A stretch of 64,000 nt of DNA from Cohnella baijiui (lineage in GTDB: Bacteria > Bacillota > Bacilli > Paenibacillales > Paenibacillaceae): NCBI RefSeq assembly GCF_020731285.1, contig NZ_JAJFOW010000024.1, positions 38,980 to 102,979 on the forward strand. The letters run 5' to 3'. Below the pieces are notes generated by a model. That model saw nothing but the letters and a program-made list of their open reading frames with translations, searched no databases and had not been told where the DNA came from. Every line of letters begins with the position of its first letter. Within the stretch, counting starts at the first letter, position 1. Position numbers and translations under genes: made by a program. Below, one piece after another: positions 34,555 to 43,166 of the stretch.

Positions 34555-35448
34555 ATGGACATGCGCAACAAAAACTTCCGTCAGGACAACGGCACAGCCT
34601 ATCTGCTGCTCGCGCCGATCTTCATCCTGCTGACGATCTTCGTCGTCATTCCGTTTGTCTACGCGCTCCGAGTCAGCTTCTATGACTGGAGTTTCTATCA
34701 GGATTCCGTGTTCGTCGGATTCCGCAACTTTCGCCTCGTCCTCACGGACGATCTGTTTCTCGAGTCGGTGTGGGTCGGTCTCAAGTTCGCGCTGATGGTC
34801 ATGCCGGCGATGCTCGTGCTGAGCTTTCTGTTCGCCAACGTCATCAAACGCCTCGGCCCCCGGTTTTCCGGCTTCGTCAAGACGTCCGTCTACATCCCGA
34901 CGATCATCTCGGGCATCGTGGCTTCCGTCATCTTTGTCTTCATCTTCGACTACACCGGCGGATTGGCCAACTATTTGATCGGCCTGTTCGGCGCCGAGCC
35001 CAAGGCGTGGCTGGCGGACGTCGCGACGGCGCTGCCCAGTGTGGCCGCCCCGGCGATCTGGCTTGGCTTCGGCTTGACGACGCTGATTATGCTTGCGGGA
35101 CTCCACGACATTCCCGAGAGCTATTACGAAGCGGCGGACCTGGAGGGCGCGGGGACGTGGACCAAAATGGTGCATATCACGATCCCGCTCATGCGCAACG
35201 TCATTCTGTACCTTCTCGTCACCGGCTTCACGGCGCAGATCTCCCAGTTCGAGCTGTCGCTCGTCATGACGAACGGCGGTCCGCTAAGCGTCACGACGAC
35301 GCCGAACCTATACATTCTGAACCACTTCCGCAACGACGTGATGGTCGGCAATTCGATCGCGGCCTCGCTTCTGCTGTTCGTGGTGCTGGGCAGCATCTCG
35401 GCGATCATCTTCCGGATTCTCAATTCGGAGAAAGCGGTCGACGGGTAA
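34555..35448 (+). CDS. CUT1 sugar ABC transporter permease (MalF-like)
   Basis: A permease of about 297 residues with six helices, starting AYLLLAPIFILLTIFVVIPFVYALRVSF. It carries the EAA loop YEAADLEGAGTWTKMVHITIPLM near residues 190-212, which docks to the ATPase. The start is uncertain: GTG 34552, ATG 34555 and ATG 34561 are in frame and none has a good ribosome site, which fits translation after the stem-loop. It lies 70 bp after the binding-protein gene and is followed 23 bp later by its partner. No ATPase gene is nearby. Confidence 0.9.
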   Translation: MDMRNKNFRQDNGTAYLLLAPIFILLTIFVVIPFVYALRVSFYDWSFYQDSVFVGFRNFRLVLTDDLFLESVWVGLKFALMVMPAMLVLSFLFANVIKRLGPRFSGFVKTSVYIPTIISGIVASVIFVFIFDYTGGLANYLIGLFGAEPKAWLADVATALPSVAAPAIWLGFGLTTLIMLAGLHDIPESYYEAADLEGAGTWTKMVHITIPLMRNVILYLLVTGFTAQISQFELSLVMTNGGPLSVTTTPNLYILNHFRNDVMVGNSIAASLLLFVVLGSISAIIFRILNSEKAVDG

Positions 35449-35471
35449 CCGGCGGAGAGGAGGAAACGAGA

Positions 35472-36296
35472 GTGAACAAGCTTACCGGCATTCAAAGAAC
35501 GGCGCTGACGTCGATCGCCGCGCTCGTGACCGCGCTCGCGCTGTTCCCGCTGCTGTGGGTCGTCCTGGCGGGGTTCAAGGGACGGGCCGAAGTGCTCGCG
35601 ACGCCGTTCCGGTTTTTCCCCAAGCAATGGCTCGTGCAAAACTATACGGACATCCTGGGGGACCCGGCGTTCCTGAAAGCGATGGGGGTGACCTTCGGCG
35701 GAGCCATCTTGTTCGCGGCGCTGAGCCTCGGGGTTAACTCGGCCGCGGCCTATGTGTTCGCCCGGCTCGAATTCCGTTTTAAAAAGGTCTTGTGGGTCTA
35801 CGTCATCACGACGATGTTTATTCCCGGCATGGCGATCTTGCTGACGTCGTTCATCGTGGTCAACAAGATGGGGATGCTCGACACGCTCGGCGTGCTCGTG
35901 CTGCCGGGCGTCGCTTCGGCCGGCCACATGTTTTTCATCCGGCAGTTCTATCTGAACATTCCGCTTGCGCTGGAGGAGGCGGCGCTGATCGACGGGGCGG
36001 GGCGGGTCCGCATTTTCACCAGCGTGTTTCTGCCCATGTCCTTTCCCGTTTTCGTCATTGTGGGGATCGGCTCCTACTTGGCCTACTGGAATTCTTTCGT
36101 GTGGCCGACGATGACGATCACCAATCCCGACCTGTTCCAGATTATGCAGTACCTTTATACGTTCCGTTCCGAGCGCGCGACCGAGATGGGGATGCTGATG
36201 GCCGGCTCCGCCTTGTCCGCGACGCCGACGATCATCCTGTTCCTCATCTTCCAGAGGTACATCATCTCGGGCATTAAAATTTCCGGGTTGAAATAA
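35472..36296 (+). CDS. CUT1 sugar ABC transporter permease (MalG-like)
   Basis: The 274-residue partner permease has the N-terminal helix TSIAALVTALALFPLLWVVLAGF, the EAA loop LEEAALIDGAGRVRIFTSVFLPMS near 185-208 and the end IFQRYIISGIKISGLK. GTG 35472 has GGAGAGGAGG 8 nt upstream; the frame is open much further upstream but that part overlaps the first permease gene. The next gene begins 15 bp after the stop, so the operon continues into the DUF6259-like and GH183 genes. Confidence 0.92.
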   Translation: MNKLTGIQRTALTSIAALVTALALFPLLWVVLAGFKGRAEVLATPFRFFPKQWLVQNYTDILGDPAFLKAMGVTFGGAILFAALSLGVNSAAAYVFARLEFRFKKVLWVYVITTMFIPGMAILLTSFIVVNKMGMLDTLGVLVLPGVASAGHMFFIRQFYLNIPLALEEAALIDGAGRVRIFTSVFLPMSFPVFVIVGIGSYLAYWNSFVWPTMTITNPDLFQIMQYLYTFRSERATEMGMLMAGSALSATPTIILFLIFQRYIISGIKISGLK

Positions 36297-36311
36297 AGGA
36301 GGCGAAGGGCC

Positions 36312-38552
36312 TTGATCCGACTGGAAAACGCGCGCATGCGGCTGGACCTCAGCGAGACGGACGGGACGGTGCGGGGAATGCGCGATCTTGCGAAAGGCAT
36401 CGATCTAATCGCGATGGCGGATGCGGGCTTGCCCGCCGATCCGTTCCGGTTGGAGACGGACGACGGCTTCAGCGGGGCGTTCGATTCGTTCGAATGGACG
36501 CGGCTGGAGACGGGCGACGGATCGGATGCGGCGGCGCTGACCTGGCGCACCGCATCCGGCGTCGTCGTGCGGGCGACCGTCTCGCTCGCGCCGGAAGACG
36601 GCGAAGCGTCGTTCCGCTGCGCGGCGGACAACGGCTCCGGAGAGCGGATTCTGAGTCTGGAATATCCGATCCTGCCGAACATCGGCGCCATTCGGGGAGA
36701 CGGAGAAGACTACGTCGCGCATCCGTTCGCGACGGGCTTCAAGGTGCGGGATCCGCTCCGCCGCTTCGTCGCGGGGGGCGCGGGGTTCCGGTACATGCCC
36801 TATCCAGAGAGCTTCTCCGGATCGACCATGCAATTTTTCGCCTATTGCGGCGAAGGCGTCGGCGGACTGTACGTGGCGACGCCCGACGGCGATGGTTGTC
36901 CGAAGTGGCTGAATTTCTACAAGAACGGCAACGACCTGCTCGAAGCCTCGTTCATCCACGGCTGCGAGGACATGGCTCCGGGCCGCGGTCTTGCGCCCGC
37001 GTACCCGGTGCTGGTCGCGTTCCTGGACGCCGGCGACTGGTATGAGGCCGCGGATCGCTACAAAGCATGGGCCGTTCGGCAGAAATGGTGCGCGCACGGC
37101 TTGCTGGCCGACCGCAGCGGCGCGGAAGGAACCGCCTGGCTCCACGAGGAGATGGGCGCCGCAACGTTCGGGATCAACGCGGGTTCGGACCGTACGCCAT
37201 GGTTGCGCGCGTACCGGGCGCACATCGGCACGCCGATCTTTCACGTCCTCGGCCCGGACTGGACGAACGCGCCCCAGACGTTTTACAAAGGCGTGCCCGG
37301 CGGCTTCGACGACTGGTTCCCGACCCGGTTCAACCCGGACAATCTCGACTGGATTCGCGAGAACGGCGACCGATTCGCACCGTTCGAATTCGATTACCTG
37401 TACCACTTCGAAGGCGCGGACGGCGAATTGGGGCGCGAGGCGGCGCAGCGGTTTCCGGAAAACAAGAAAAGCATCGACGCCTACAAGTTCCCGTTCCTGT
37501 GCCCCGCCCACCCTTATACGCACGATTTCCACGTCCGGCGCGACGAGACGCTGCAGCGGTCGGACGACGTGGACGCGATCTACTACGACATCTCCGCCAA
37601 CAACATTCTGAAGATCTGCATGGACGAATCGCACGGACACCCGGTCGGCGCCGGCCGGATCATCGAGGAAGCGTACCGCCGGAACTACGCCGACACGAAA
37701 GCGGCCATGCGCGAAGCGGCAGGCCGAGGCGTGCCGATGGGCACGGAGATGATGAACGAGACGATGCTGGACCTGATCGACTATTACCAGGCAAGAGCCG
37801 GCGGACAGCCGGCGGCGCCGCTCGAAGGCTGGCCGATCCGCGATCTGCTGAAGTCCGGCGACGCGGAGCTCGTTCCGATGTTCGCCTACGTGTACCACGA
37901 ATACGGGGCGCTGCGGATGGACGGCTGGGGCAAGCTGGTCGAGGAGATCGGCTCGCTTTATCGCTTTACCGTGGCCCGTACTTACCTGTGTGGCGGCCTG
38001 TACGAGTTGAACTACGAATACAGTCCGATGGAGGCGCTGGACGGCCTGGAGAACGCGCCCGAAGAGCACTATTATCCGTTCGATCCACGCGGCTACGCGT
38101 TCTCGCCGGCAAGAGCGGGCTACCTGTCCCTATACGCGCGGCTGCGCGTCGGCGACGCCCGCCTCTACTGGGCGTACGGCCGGATGCTCCGTCCGCTCGC
38201 CTTCGCAAGCGAGCGGATCGTATTGGATTGGCAGCACTACAACCACGGCAAGGAGACGCCCGAATACAACGACGCCGGCGAGCTCGAGGTCGATGCCGTC
38301 GTGCACTCGGCCTGGCAGTACCGGGACGAGCGCGTGGCGCTGTTCTTCGCGAACGTCAGCGAAGAAGAGCGGCGGATTCGCGTCCGGCTGCCGGCGCAAG
38401 ACGAGCTGCCGCGTCCGGCGCTGCGCCGGGAAGCGCGTCTTTACCGGCCGGGCGCGGATCCGGACCGGGACGTCGCGCTGCGCGAGGCCGGGGACGGCAC
38501 CGCCGAGCTTGCGCTTCCGCCGTCGGCCGTCGTCATGATCGAATACGCTTGA
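36312..38552 (+). CDS. DUF6259-like protein, putative glycoside hydrolase
   Basis: The 746-residue cytoplasmic protein looks like an uncharacterised carbohydrate enzyme. Residues 1-230 resemble a beta-sandwich seen before catalytic barrels, with ERILSLEYPILPNIG and FAYCGEGVGGLYVATPDGDG. The middle, about 280-600, resembles a TIM barrel: HIGTPIFHVLGPDWTN, FEFDYLYHFEGADGE, DDVDAIYYDISANNILKICM, GVPMGTEMMNETMLDLIDYY. The C-terminal 100 residues look like a beta domain. Several Asp/Glu at strand ends could be catalytic, but I cannot name them. The TTG start is 8 nt after AAAGGAGG. Assignment to DUF6259 is from memory of sequence style; the substrate is probably an imported oligosaccharide. Confidence 0.65.
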   Translation: MIRLENARMRLDLSETDGTVRGMRDLAKGIDLIAMADAGLPADPFRLETDDGFSGAFDSFEWTRLETGDGSDAAALTWRTASGVVVRATVSLAPEDGEASFRCAADNGSGERILSLEYPILPNIGAIRGDGEDYVAHPFATGFKVRDPLRRFVAGGAGFRYMPYPESFSGSTMQFFAYCGEGVGGLYVATPDGDGCPKWLNFYKNGNDLLEASFIHGCEDMAPGRGLAPAYPVLVAFLDAGDWYEAADRYKAWAVRQKWCAHGLLADRSGAEGTAWLHEEMGAATFGINAGSDRTPWLRAYRAHIGTPIFHVLGPDWTNAPQTFYKGVPGGFDDWFPTRFNPDNLDWIRENGDRFAPFEFDYLYHFEGADGELGREAAQRFPENKKSIDAYKFPFLCPAHPYTHDFHVRRDETLQRSDDVDAIYYDISANNILKICMDESHGHPVGAGRIIEEAYRRNYADTKAAMREAAGRGVPMGTEMMNETMLDLIDYYQARAGGQPAAPLEGWPIRDLLKSGDAELVPMFAYVYHEYGALRMDGWGKLVEEIGSLYRFTVARTYLCGGLYELNYEYSPMEALDGLENAPEEHYYPFDPRGYAFSPARAGYLSLYARLRVGDARLYWAYGRMLRPLAFASERIVLDWQHYNHGKETPEYNDAGELEVDAVVHSAWQYRDERVALFFANVSEEERRIRVRLPAQDELPRPALRREARLYRPGADPDRDVALREAGDGTAELALPPSAVVMIEYA

Positions 38553-38598
38553 GGGCAAGCGGCACGTTCCATTCCGTTGAAAAGAGGTCGATGCGCAA

Positions 38599-40569
38599 AT
38601 GAAACGAAGTACATTCGCATACGGCACGCTAACGGCGGTGTTCGCCGCGGCGGCGGTATTTTCCGGCACCGCCTCGGCGATTACGCCTAGCGGTACCGTC
38701 AAGGTCGCCCGCGTCACGGGCGCCACGCCCGCGGGAGAGACGCTCCCGAATCCGAACCAGACGGCTTCCCAATATCAGGTGGAGGGCACCGACCTCGGCA
38801 TTCTGTGGGACAAAGGCGGCGGCGAAATCTTCGCGCTGTTCGGCGATACGTTCGGTCCCGGATGGTGCGGCAACGGCGGCTGCGGCGGCGGCTGGCGGAG
38901 CAACGTGCTGGCCAAGTCCTCGGATACGAATTTGGCGGACGGCTTGTCCTTTTCGACGATGATTCAGGATACGCCGGGACACGCCAAGGAACTCTTGTCG
39001 TCCAAGAAAATCAACAACGACGAGATCACGGTCATCCCGACCGCCGGGGTCACCGTCGGCACGCGGCACTACATCCATTACATGTCGGTCAATCACTGGG
39101 GCAACCCCGGCGAATGGTTCACCAACTACGCCGGCATCGCTTACTCCGACGACAACGGCCAGACGTGGATCAAGCACCCGACGGCGCGGTGGGCGAACAA
39201 CGGCACCTGGTCCGATCCGTTCCAAATGGCGGCTTTCGTAAAGGACGGCGGATTCGTCTACATGTACTCGACGCCGAACGGGCGTTTCGGCAATGTCTAC
39301 CTATCGCGGGTTGCCGAAACCGGCCTCCTGAACATCGGGGACTACCGATACTGGGACGGGAACGGCTGGACCGCCTCCAAGTCCGCCGCCGCCCCGGTCG
39401 CCATCGGCGTGGCGGGCGAACTGTCGGTCGCCTACAACGCGCATTTCAACCGGTACGTCATGACGTATCTGAACGAACATCGCCAGGCGGTCGTCATGCG
39501 GGATTCCGCCACGCTGACGGGTCCCTGGAGCGGGGAAAAGCTGCTGGCCAAAGGTTCCGATTACCCGGGGCTGTACAACGCCTTTATCCACCCGTGGTCC
39601 ATGAACGGAACGGACATGTATTTCGTCATGTCCCAGTGGACGCCGTACAATACGTTTCTGATGAAGACGACGCTCAGCGCGGACGCTTCCGGGGGCAACC
39701 TGCTGTCCGAGCCCGGCTTCGAGACGCAGGAAGCGACGCCCGTCATGGCGCCCTGGTACGTCGAGGGCAACGGCGGCATCGACCGCAGCAACGGCGGCGC
39801 CCGATCGGGGCAGAACAACGGCTTCGTCCGCTACAACAGCGGCTGGAACGCGCTGAAGCAACGCGTCGTCGTTCAGCCGAATACGGATTATACGCTGAAA
39901 GGCTGGGTTCGCACCTCGGCGAACAACACCGACGGCTATTTCGGGGCGAGGAGTCCCGGCAACGGGCCGGTGCTGGGCGAGACGCGGTTCCAGGCGCTCG
40001 GCGCCTATACCGAACTGACCGCCACGTTCAACTCGGGCGCCAATACGATCGTCGAGGTATACGGGGGCATCTGGGCGAACAACGGGGATACGTGGATGCA
40101 GCTGGATGACGTCAACCTGACGCGGAGCGCGAATCTCGTCGCCCAGGCGGGCTTCGAGCAGCAGCCGTCCGGGTCGCTGACGTCGCCCTGGTACGCTAAC
40201 GGCAACGCCGGCGTGGACCGCAACCTGGGCTTTGCCCATACGGGCGCGAACAACGCCTGGGCGCGAAACACGACGGGCTGGAACGCCGTCAAGCAGGAGA
40301 TCGCCGTCGAGCCGAACGCCTCTTATACGCTGAGCGCCTGGATTCGGACATCTCCGAACCAAAACGACGGCTACTTCGGCGCCCGGGCGATTGGAGGAGG
40401 ACCGGTCCTCGGCGAGGTCCATCTGACGCAGCCGTTAGGCAGTTATACGCTGCAGACGGTCACGTTTAACGCCGGCAACCGCCACAGCGTGGAAATCTAC
40501 GCAGGCACCTGGGCGAACAATGCGGACACCTGGATTCAGGCGGACGACTTCAGCATGACGAAAAATTAA
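38599..40569 (+). CDS. secreted DUF4185/GH183 endo-D-arabinanase with two carbohydrate-binding modules
   Basis: The 656-residue protein begins with a Sec signal peptide ending near ASA (residue 27). Residues 40-360 are a DUF4185 domain close to that at 31829: EGTDLGILWDKGGGEIFALF, GDTFGPGWCG, GWRSNVLAKSSDTNLADG, YIHYMSVNHWGNPGEWF. Two related beta-sandwich modules follow, at about 366-510 and 511-655, each with NL..(E/A)..GFE.Q, PWY..GN.G.DR, NDGYFGAR or NTDGYFGAR, and VEVYGG/VEIYAG; they look like CBM4/9-type modules. It would be released to bind and cut polymeric D-arabinan outside the cell. Activity is inferred from the GH183 family. Confidence 0.87.
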   Translation: MKRSTFAYGTLTAVFAAAAVFSGTASAITPSGTVKVARVTGATPAGETLPNPNQTASQYQVEGTDLGILWDKGGGEIFALFGDTFGPGWCGNGGCGGGWRSNVLAKSSDTNLADGLSFSTMIQDTPGHAKELLSSKKINNDEITVIPTAGVTVGTRHYIHYMSVNHWGNPGEWFTNYAGIAYSDDNGQTWIKHPTARWANNGTWSDPFQMAAFVKDGGFVYMYSTPNGRFGNVYLSRVAETGLLNIGDYRYWDGNGWTASKSAAAPVAIGVAGELSVAYNAHFNRYVMTYLNEHRQAVVMRDSATLTGPWSGEKLLAKGSDYPGLYNAFIHPWSMNGTDMYFVMSQWTPYNTFLMKTTLSADASGGNLLSEPGFETQEATPVMAPWYVEGNGGIDRSNGGARSGQNNGFVRYNSGWNALKQRVVVQPNTDYTLKGWVRTSANNTDGYFGARSPGNGPVLGETRFQALGAYTELTATFNSGANTIVEVYGGIWANNGDTWMQLDDVNLTRSANLVAQAGFEQQPSGSLTSPWYANGNAGVDRNLGFAHTGANNAWARNTTGWNAVKQEIAVEPNASYTLSAWIRTSPNQNDGYFGARAIGGGPVLGEVHLTQPLGSYTLQTVTFNAGNRHSVEIYAGTWANNADTWIQADDFSMTKN

Positions 40570-40659
40570 GACCATGCGGGGCGGACGGCTTTCGGGGGGC
40601 GAGTCTCCCGCGAGGCCGCCCGCTCCGTCACATTCGCGAAATCGACGAGGAGGCAGCTT

Positions 40660-41655
40660 ATGAAAGCGATCGTTATCGAAGCGCCGCGCCGCGCGGCCGT
40701 CAAGGAGGTCCCGTATCCGTCCCCGCGTCCGGACGAAGTCGTCGTCGCGGTCGAACGGGTCGGCATTTGCGGGACCGACTTTCATATTTTCGAAGGGGAG
40801 TTCCTTTCCCCTTATCCGCTCATCCCGGGGCATGAATTTTCGGGAACGATTCACGAGGTCGGGTCTGACGTGACGAATTTGGCCGTCGGCGACCGGGTGA
40901 CGGCGGACCCTTCACTGTTTTGCGGACGCTGCCGCTACTGCCTGACCGGATCGGGCAACCAGTGCGAATCGTGGGGGGCGTTGGGGAATACCGTCAACGG
41001 CAGCATGGCGGAGTTCGTCGCGGTGCCTGCCGCCAATGTCGTCTTGCTGCCGGACGACATGTCGTTCGCCACGGCCGCGTTTATCGAGCCGATGGCGTGC
41101 GTCGTCCATGCGATGAACCGGCTCCGGCTGCGCGCGGGGCAGTCCGTGCTCCTGTTCGGCGCCGGCGCCATGGGCTTGCAGCTCGTGCAGGCGCTATCCC
41201 AGTCCGGCGCGTCGGAGCTTGCGGTCGTAGACGTCTCCGACCGCAAGCTGGAGATGGCGCGCTCGCTCGGCGCGACCGAGGGGATTCGGGTCCGGGAGCG
41301 GGATCGGCTCGCGGGGCGGCGGTACGACGTCGTCATTGACGCGACCGGGATCCCGGCCGTCATCGAGGAGGCGCTGACGTACGTGGGGCCGGCCGGAACG
41401 TATTTGCAATTTGGCGTCGCGCCGGTCGGGACGCAGGTGCGTCTGGACCCGTTCGAGCTGTACCGTCGGGACTGGACGATTCTCGGGTCGATGGCGATCA
41501 ACCGGACGTTCCTGCCCGCGTTCGATTGGGTGAAGACGGGGCGCATCGCGCTTGAACCGCTCGTCTCCAAGGTCATCTCGCTGGAGGAGACGCCGGCCTT
41601 TTTGGCCGCGCCTAAAGATCCTGAGCTGTGGAAGGTGCAGATCCAAATCCGTTGA
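40660..41655 (+). CDS. zinc-dependent medium-chain alcohol/polyol dehydrogenase
   Basis: The 331-residue MDR enzyme has the catalytic zinc residues in GICGTDFHIFEGE (Cys near 38) and IPGHEFSGTI, the structural-zinc loop CGRCRYCLTGSGNQC with four Cys near 88-102, and the NAD(P) fold FGAGAMGLQLVQAL near 168. It resembles sorbitol, arabinitol or threonine dehydrogenases. As last gene of the arabinan-type operon it may reduce or oxidise a pentose or pentitol, but the substrate is not shown by the sequence. GAGGAGGCAG precedes the ATG. Confidence 0.87.
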   Translation: MKAIVIEAPRRAAVKEVPYPSPRPDEVVVAVERVGICGTDFHIFEGEFLSPYPLIPGHEFSGTIHEVGSDVTNLAVGDRVTADPSLFCGRCRYCLTGSGNQCESWGALGNTVNGSMAEFVAVPAANVVLLPDDMSFATAAFIEPMACVVHAMNRLRLRAGQSVLLFGAGAMGLQLVQALSQSGASELAVVDVSDRKLEMARSLGATEGIRVRERDRLAGRRYDVVIDATGIPAVIEEALTYVGPAGTYLQFGVAPVGTQVRLDPFELYRRDWTILGSMAINRTFLPAFDWVKTGRIALEPLVSKVISLEETPAFLAAPKDPELWKVQIQIR

Positions 41656-41689
41656 GCGTGAGAACGTTTCGCAGCGGGGGGCTTTCTTT

Positions 41690-41905
41690 CGCTCGATTTC
41701 ACCTGCGGGAGAGCTTCCTGCCGCTTGAATTCGAAACAGATGAGCTTCCTTCCGCTTGAATTCGTTGCAGGAGGTTTTTCTCCGCTCGATTTCGCTCTAG
41801 GAGAGTTTCCTTTCGCTTGAAATCGTTTCAGGAGAGCTTCTTCCCGCTCGATTTCGCTGCAAGAGAGCTTTCTCCCGCTTGAATTCGATGCAGGAGGTTT
41901 TCCTT
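41690..41905. repeat. tandem array, period 31 bp, about 7 copies
   Basis: CGCTYGAWTTCG recurs at 41690, 41722, 41753, 41783, 41814, 41845 and 41876, 30-32 bp apart. Each unit also has a purine-rich GGAGAG or GGAGGT facing a pyrimidine-rich stretch, giving a weak hairpin. It fills the gap between the dehydrogenase and LacI genes. Confidence 0.85.
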
Positions 41906-42020
41906 CCATTCGATTGGGAGGGGAAATAGTTGGAAGAATTTGATAAACTGCTCGCGAGGTGATAGTGTGGAACCATATGGAGCCGAAGGCAACGCGGCCA
42001 ATCCCCGTATGGAGGACAGG

Positions 42021-43052
42021 ATGGACAAGCACACCATTTATCACATTGCCGAGCGGGTCGGCGTCTCTCCTTCGACGGTGTCGCGGGCGCTGTCGGGCAG
42101 AGGCTACTGCGGACCGAAGACGAAGAGCCGGATCCTCGCCGCGGCCGAGGAGATGAACTACGCCCCGAACAGCGCGGGCAAGGCGCTGAAGATGAAGCAG
42201 ACGAACAAGATTTTGTTCGCCGTGCCCGACATCTGCAATCCTTTCTACTTCGATATGATCAACGGCATCAATCAGGTGCTAGAGGAATACGGCTATCTAT
42301 TGATTTTATTCTATACCAAGCACAGCCTGAAGGAAGAGCTCAAGGCGATCCAGAACGTGAAGGAAAAGGTCGCGGACGGCATGATCATGGTCTCCTTCGA
42401 CTTCGGCGAAGCCAATATCGGGGCCATCAACGCGCTTCAGGCGCCGGTCGTGCTGACGAACAAGTATGTCTCCTCCGAAGGCAGCGACCGGTTCGACTAC
42501 GTCTACGTGGACACATACGAGGGGATCAAGCTGGCGACCGGACATCTGCTGGAGCAAGGCCTGACGCGCATCGGCTTCATCGGAGGCAGCCTGGGCGAGC
42601 AGACCGGGCATCAACGGTTTTGCGGCTACCAGGATGCGATGGCCGCCGCGGGCCTGCCCTTCGACGAGCGTCTTGTCGCCGAATCCGACTACACGGAGCA
42701 GGGCGGCTATCTGGCGGCCCAAGCGATGCTGCGCGGGGCGGAACGGCCCGAGGGCATCGTGGCCGCCAACGACTTGATGGCCATCGGCGTCATGAAGGCA
42801 TGCGAGGAGGCCGGGCTGCGCACGCCGGACGAGATGGCGATCGTCGGCATGGACAACCTGGATCTCGCCTCCCGGGTATATCCGAAGCTGACTTCCGTCG
42901 CGATGATGCAGGAGGAGATCGGCCGGCAGGCGGCGCGGCTGCTCATGGACCGCATTCGCGGCGTCCCCCGGGAGGGCGGAGAAATCCGGCTGCTGCCGAA
43001 GCTCGTCGTGCGGGAATCGAGCCGGATCGCCGCCAGCGGGGCAAAGCGGTGA
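42021..43052 (+). CDS. LacI-family transcriptional regulator
   Basis: The helix-turn-helix is TIYHIAERVGVSPSTVSRAL, then the hinge YAPNSAGKALKMKQT and the sensor domain from ILFAVPDICNPFYFDMING. The protein has 343 residues from ATG 42021, which follows GGAGGA by only 4 nt; in-frame GTG 41967 (after AGGTGA) and ATG 42009 are alternatives that would add 18 or 4 residues. It closes the arabinan-type block and could act on the inverted repeat at 33006. Its place between two repeat arrays is odd. Confidence 0.87.
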   Translation: MDKHTIYHIAERVGVSPSTVSRALSGRGYCGPKTKSRILAAAEEMNYAPNSAGKALKMKQTNKILFAVPDICNPFYFDMINGINQVLEEYGYLLILFYTKHSLKEELKAIQNVKEKVADGMIMVSFDFGEANIGAINALQAPVVLTNKYVSSEGSDRFDYVYVDTYEGIKLATGHLLEQGLTRIGFIGGSLGEQTGHQRFCGYQDAMAAAGLPFDERLVAESDYTEQGGYLAAQAMLRGAERPEGIVAANDLMAIGVMKACEEAGLRTPDEMAIVGMDNLDLASRVYPKLTSVAMMQEEIGRQAARLLMDRIRGVPREGGEIRLLPKLVVRESSRIAASGAKR

Positions 43053-43107
43053 AGGATAGAGCCGGCGGGTGCCGGAAAACAACAATGCGGCAAAGCGGCA
43101 AGGCGGC

Positions 43108-43149
43108 AAAGCCCAACCCGGATGCGATGGCATCCGGGTTGGGCTTTTC
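43108..43149 (+). terminator. intrinsic terminator of the lacI gene
   Basis: GCCCAACCCGGATGC and GCATCCGGGTTGGGC form a perfect 15-bp stem with loop GATG, followed by TTTTCTT. Confidence 0.92.
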
Positions 43150-43166
43150 TTGCAGAGATCCGATGG

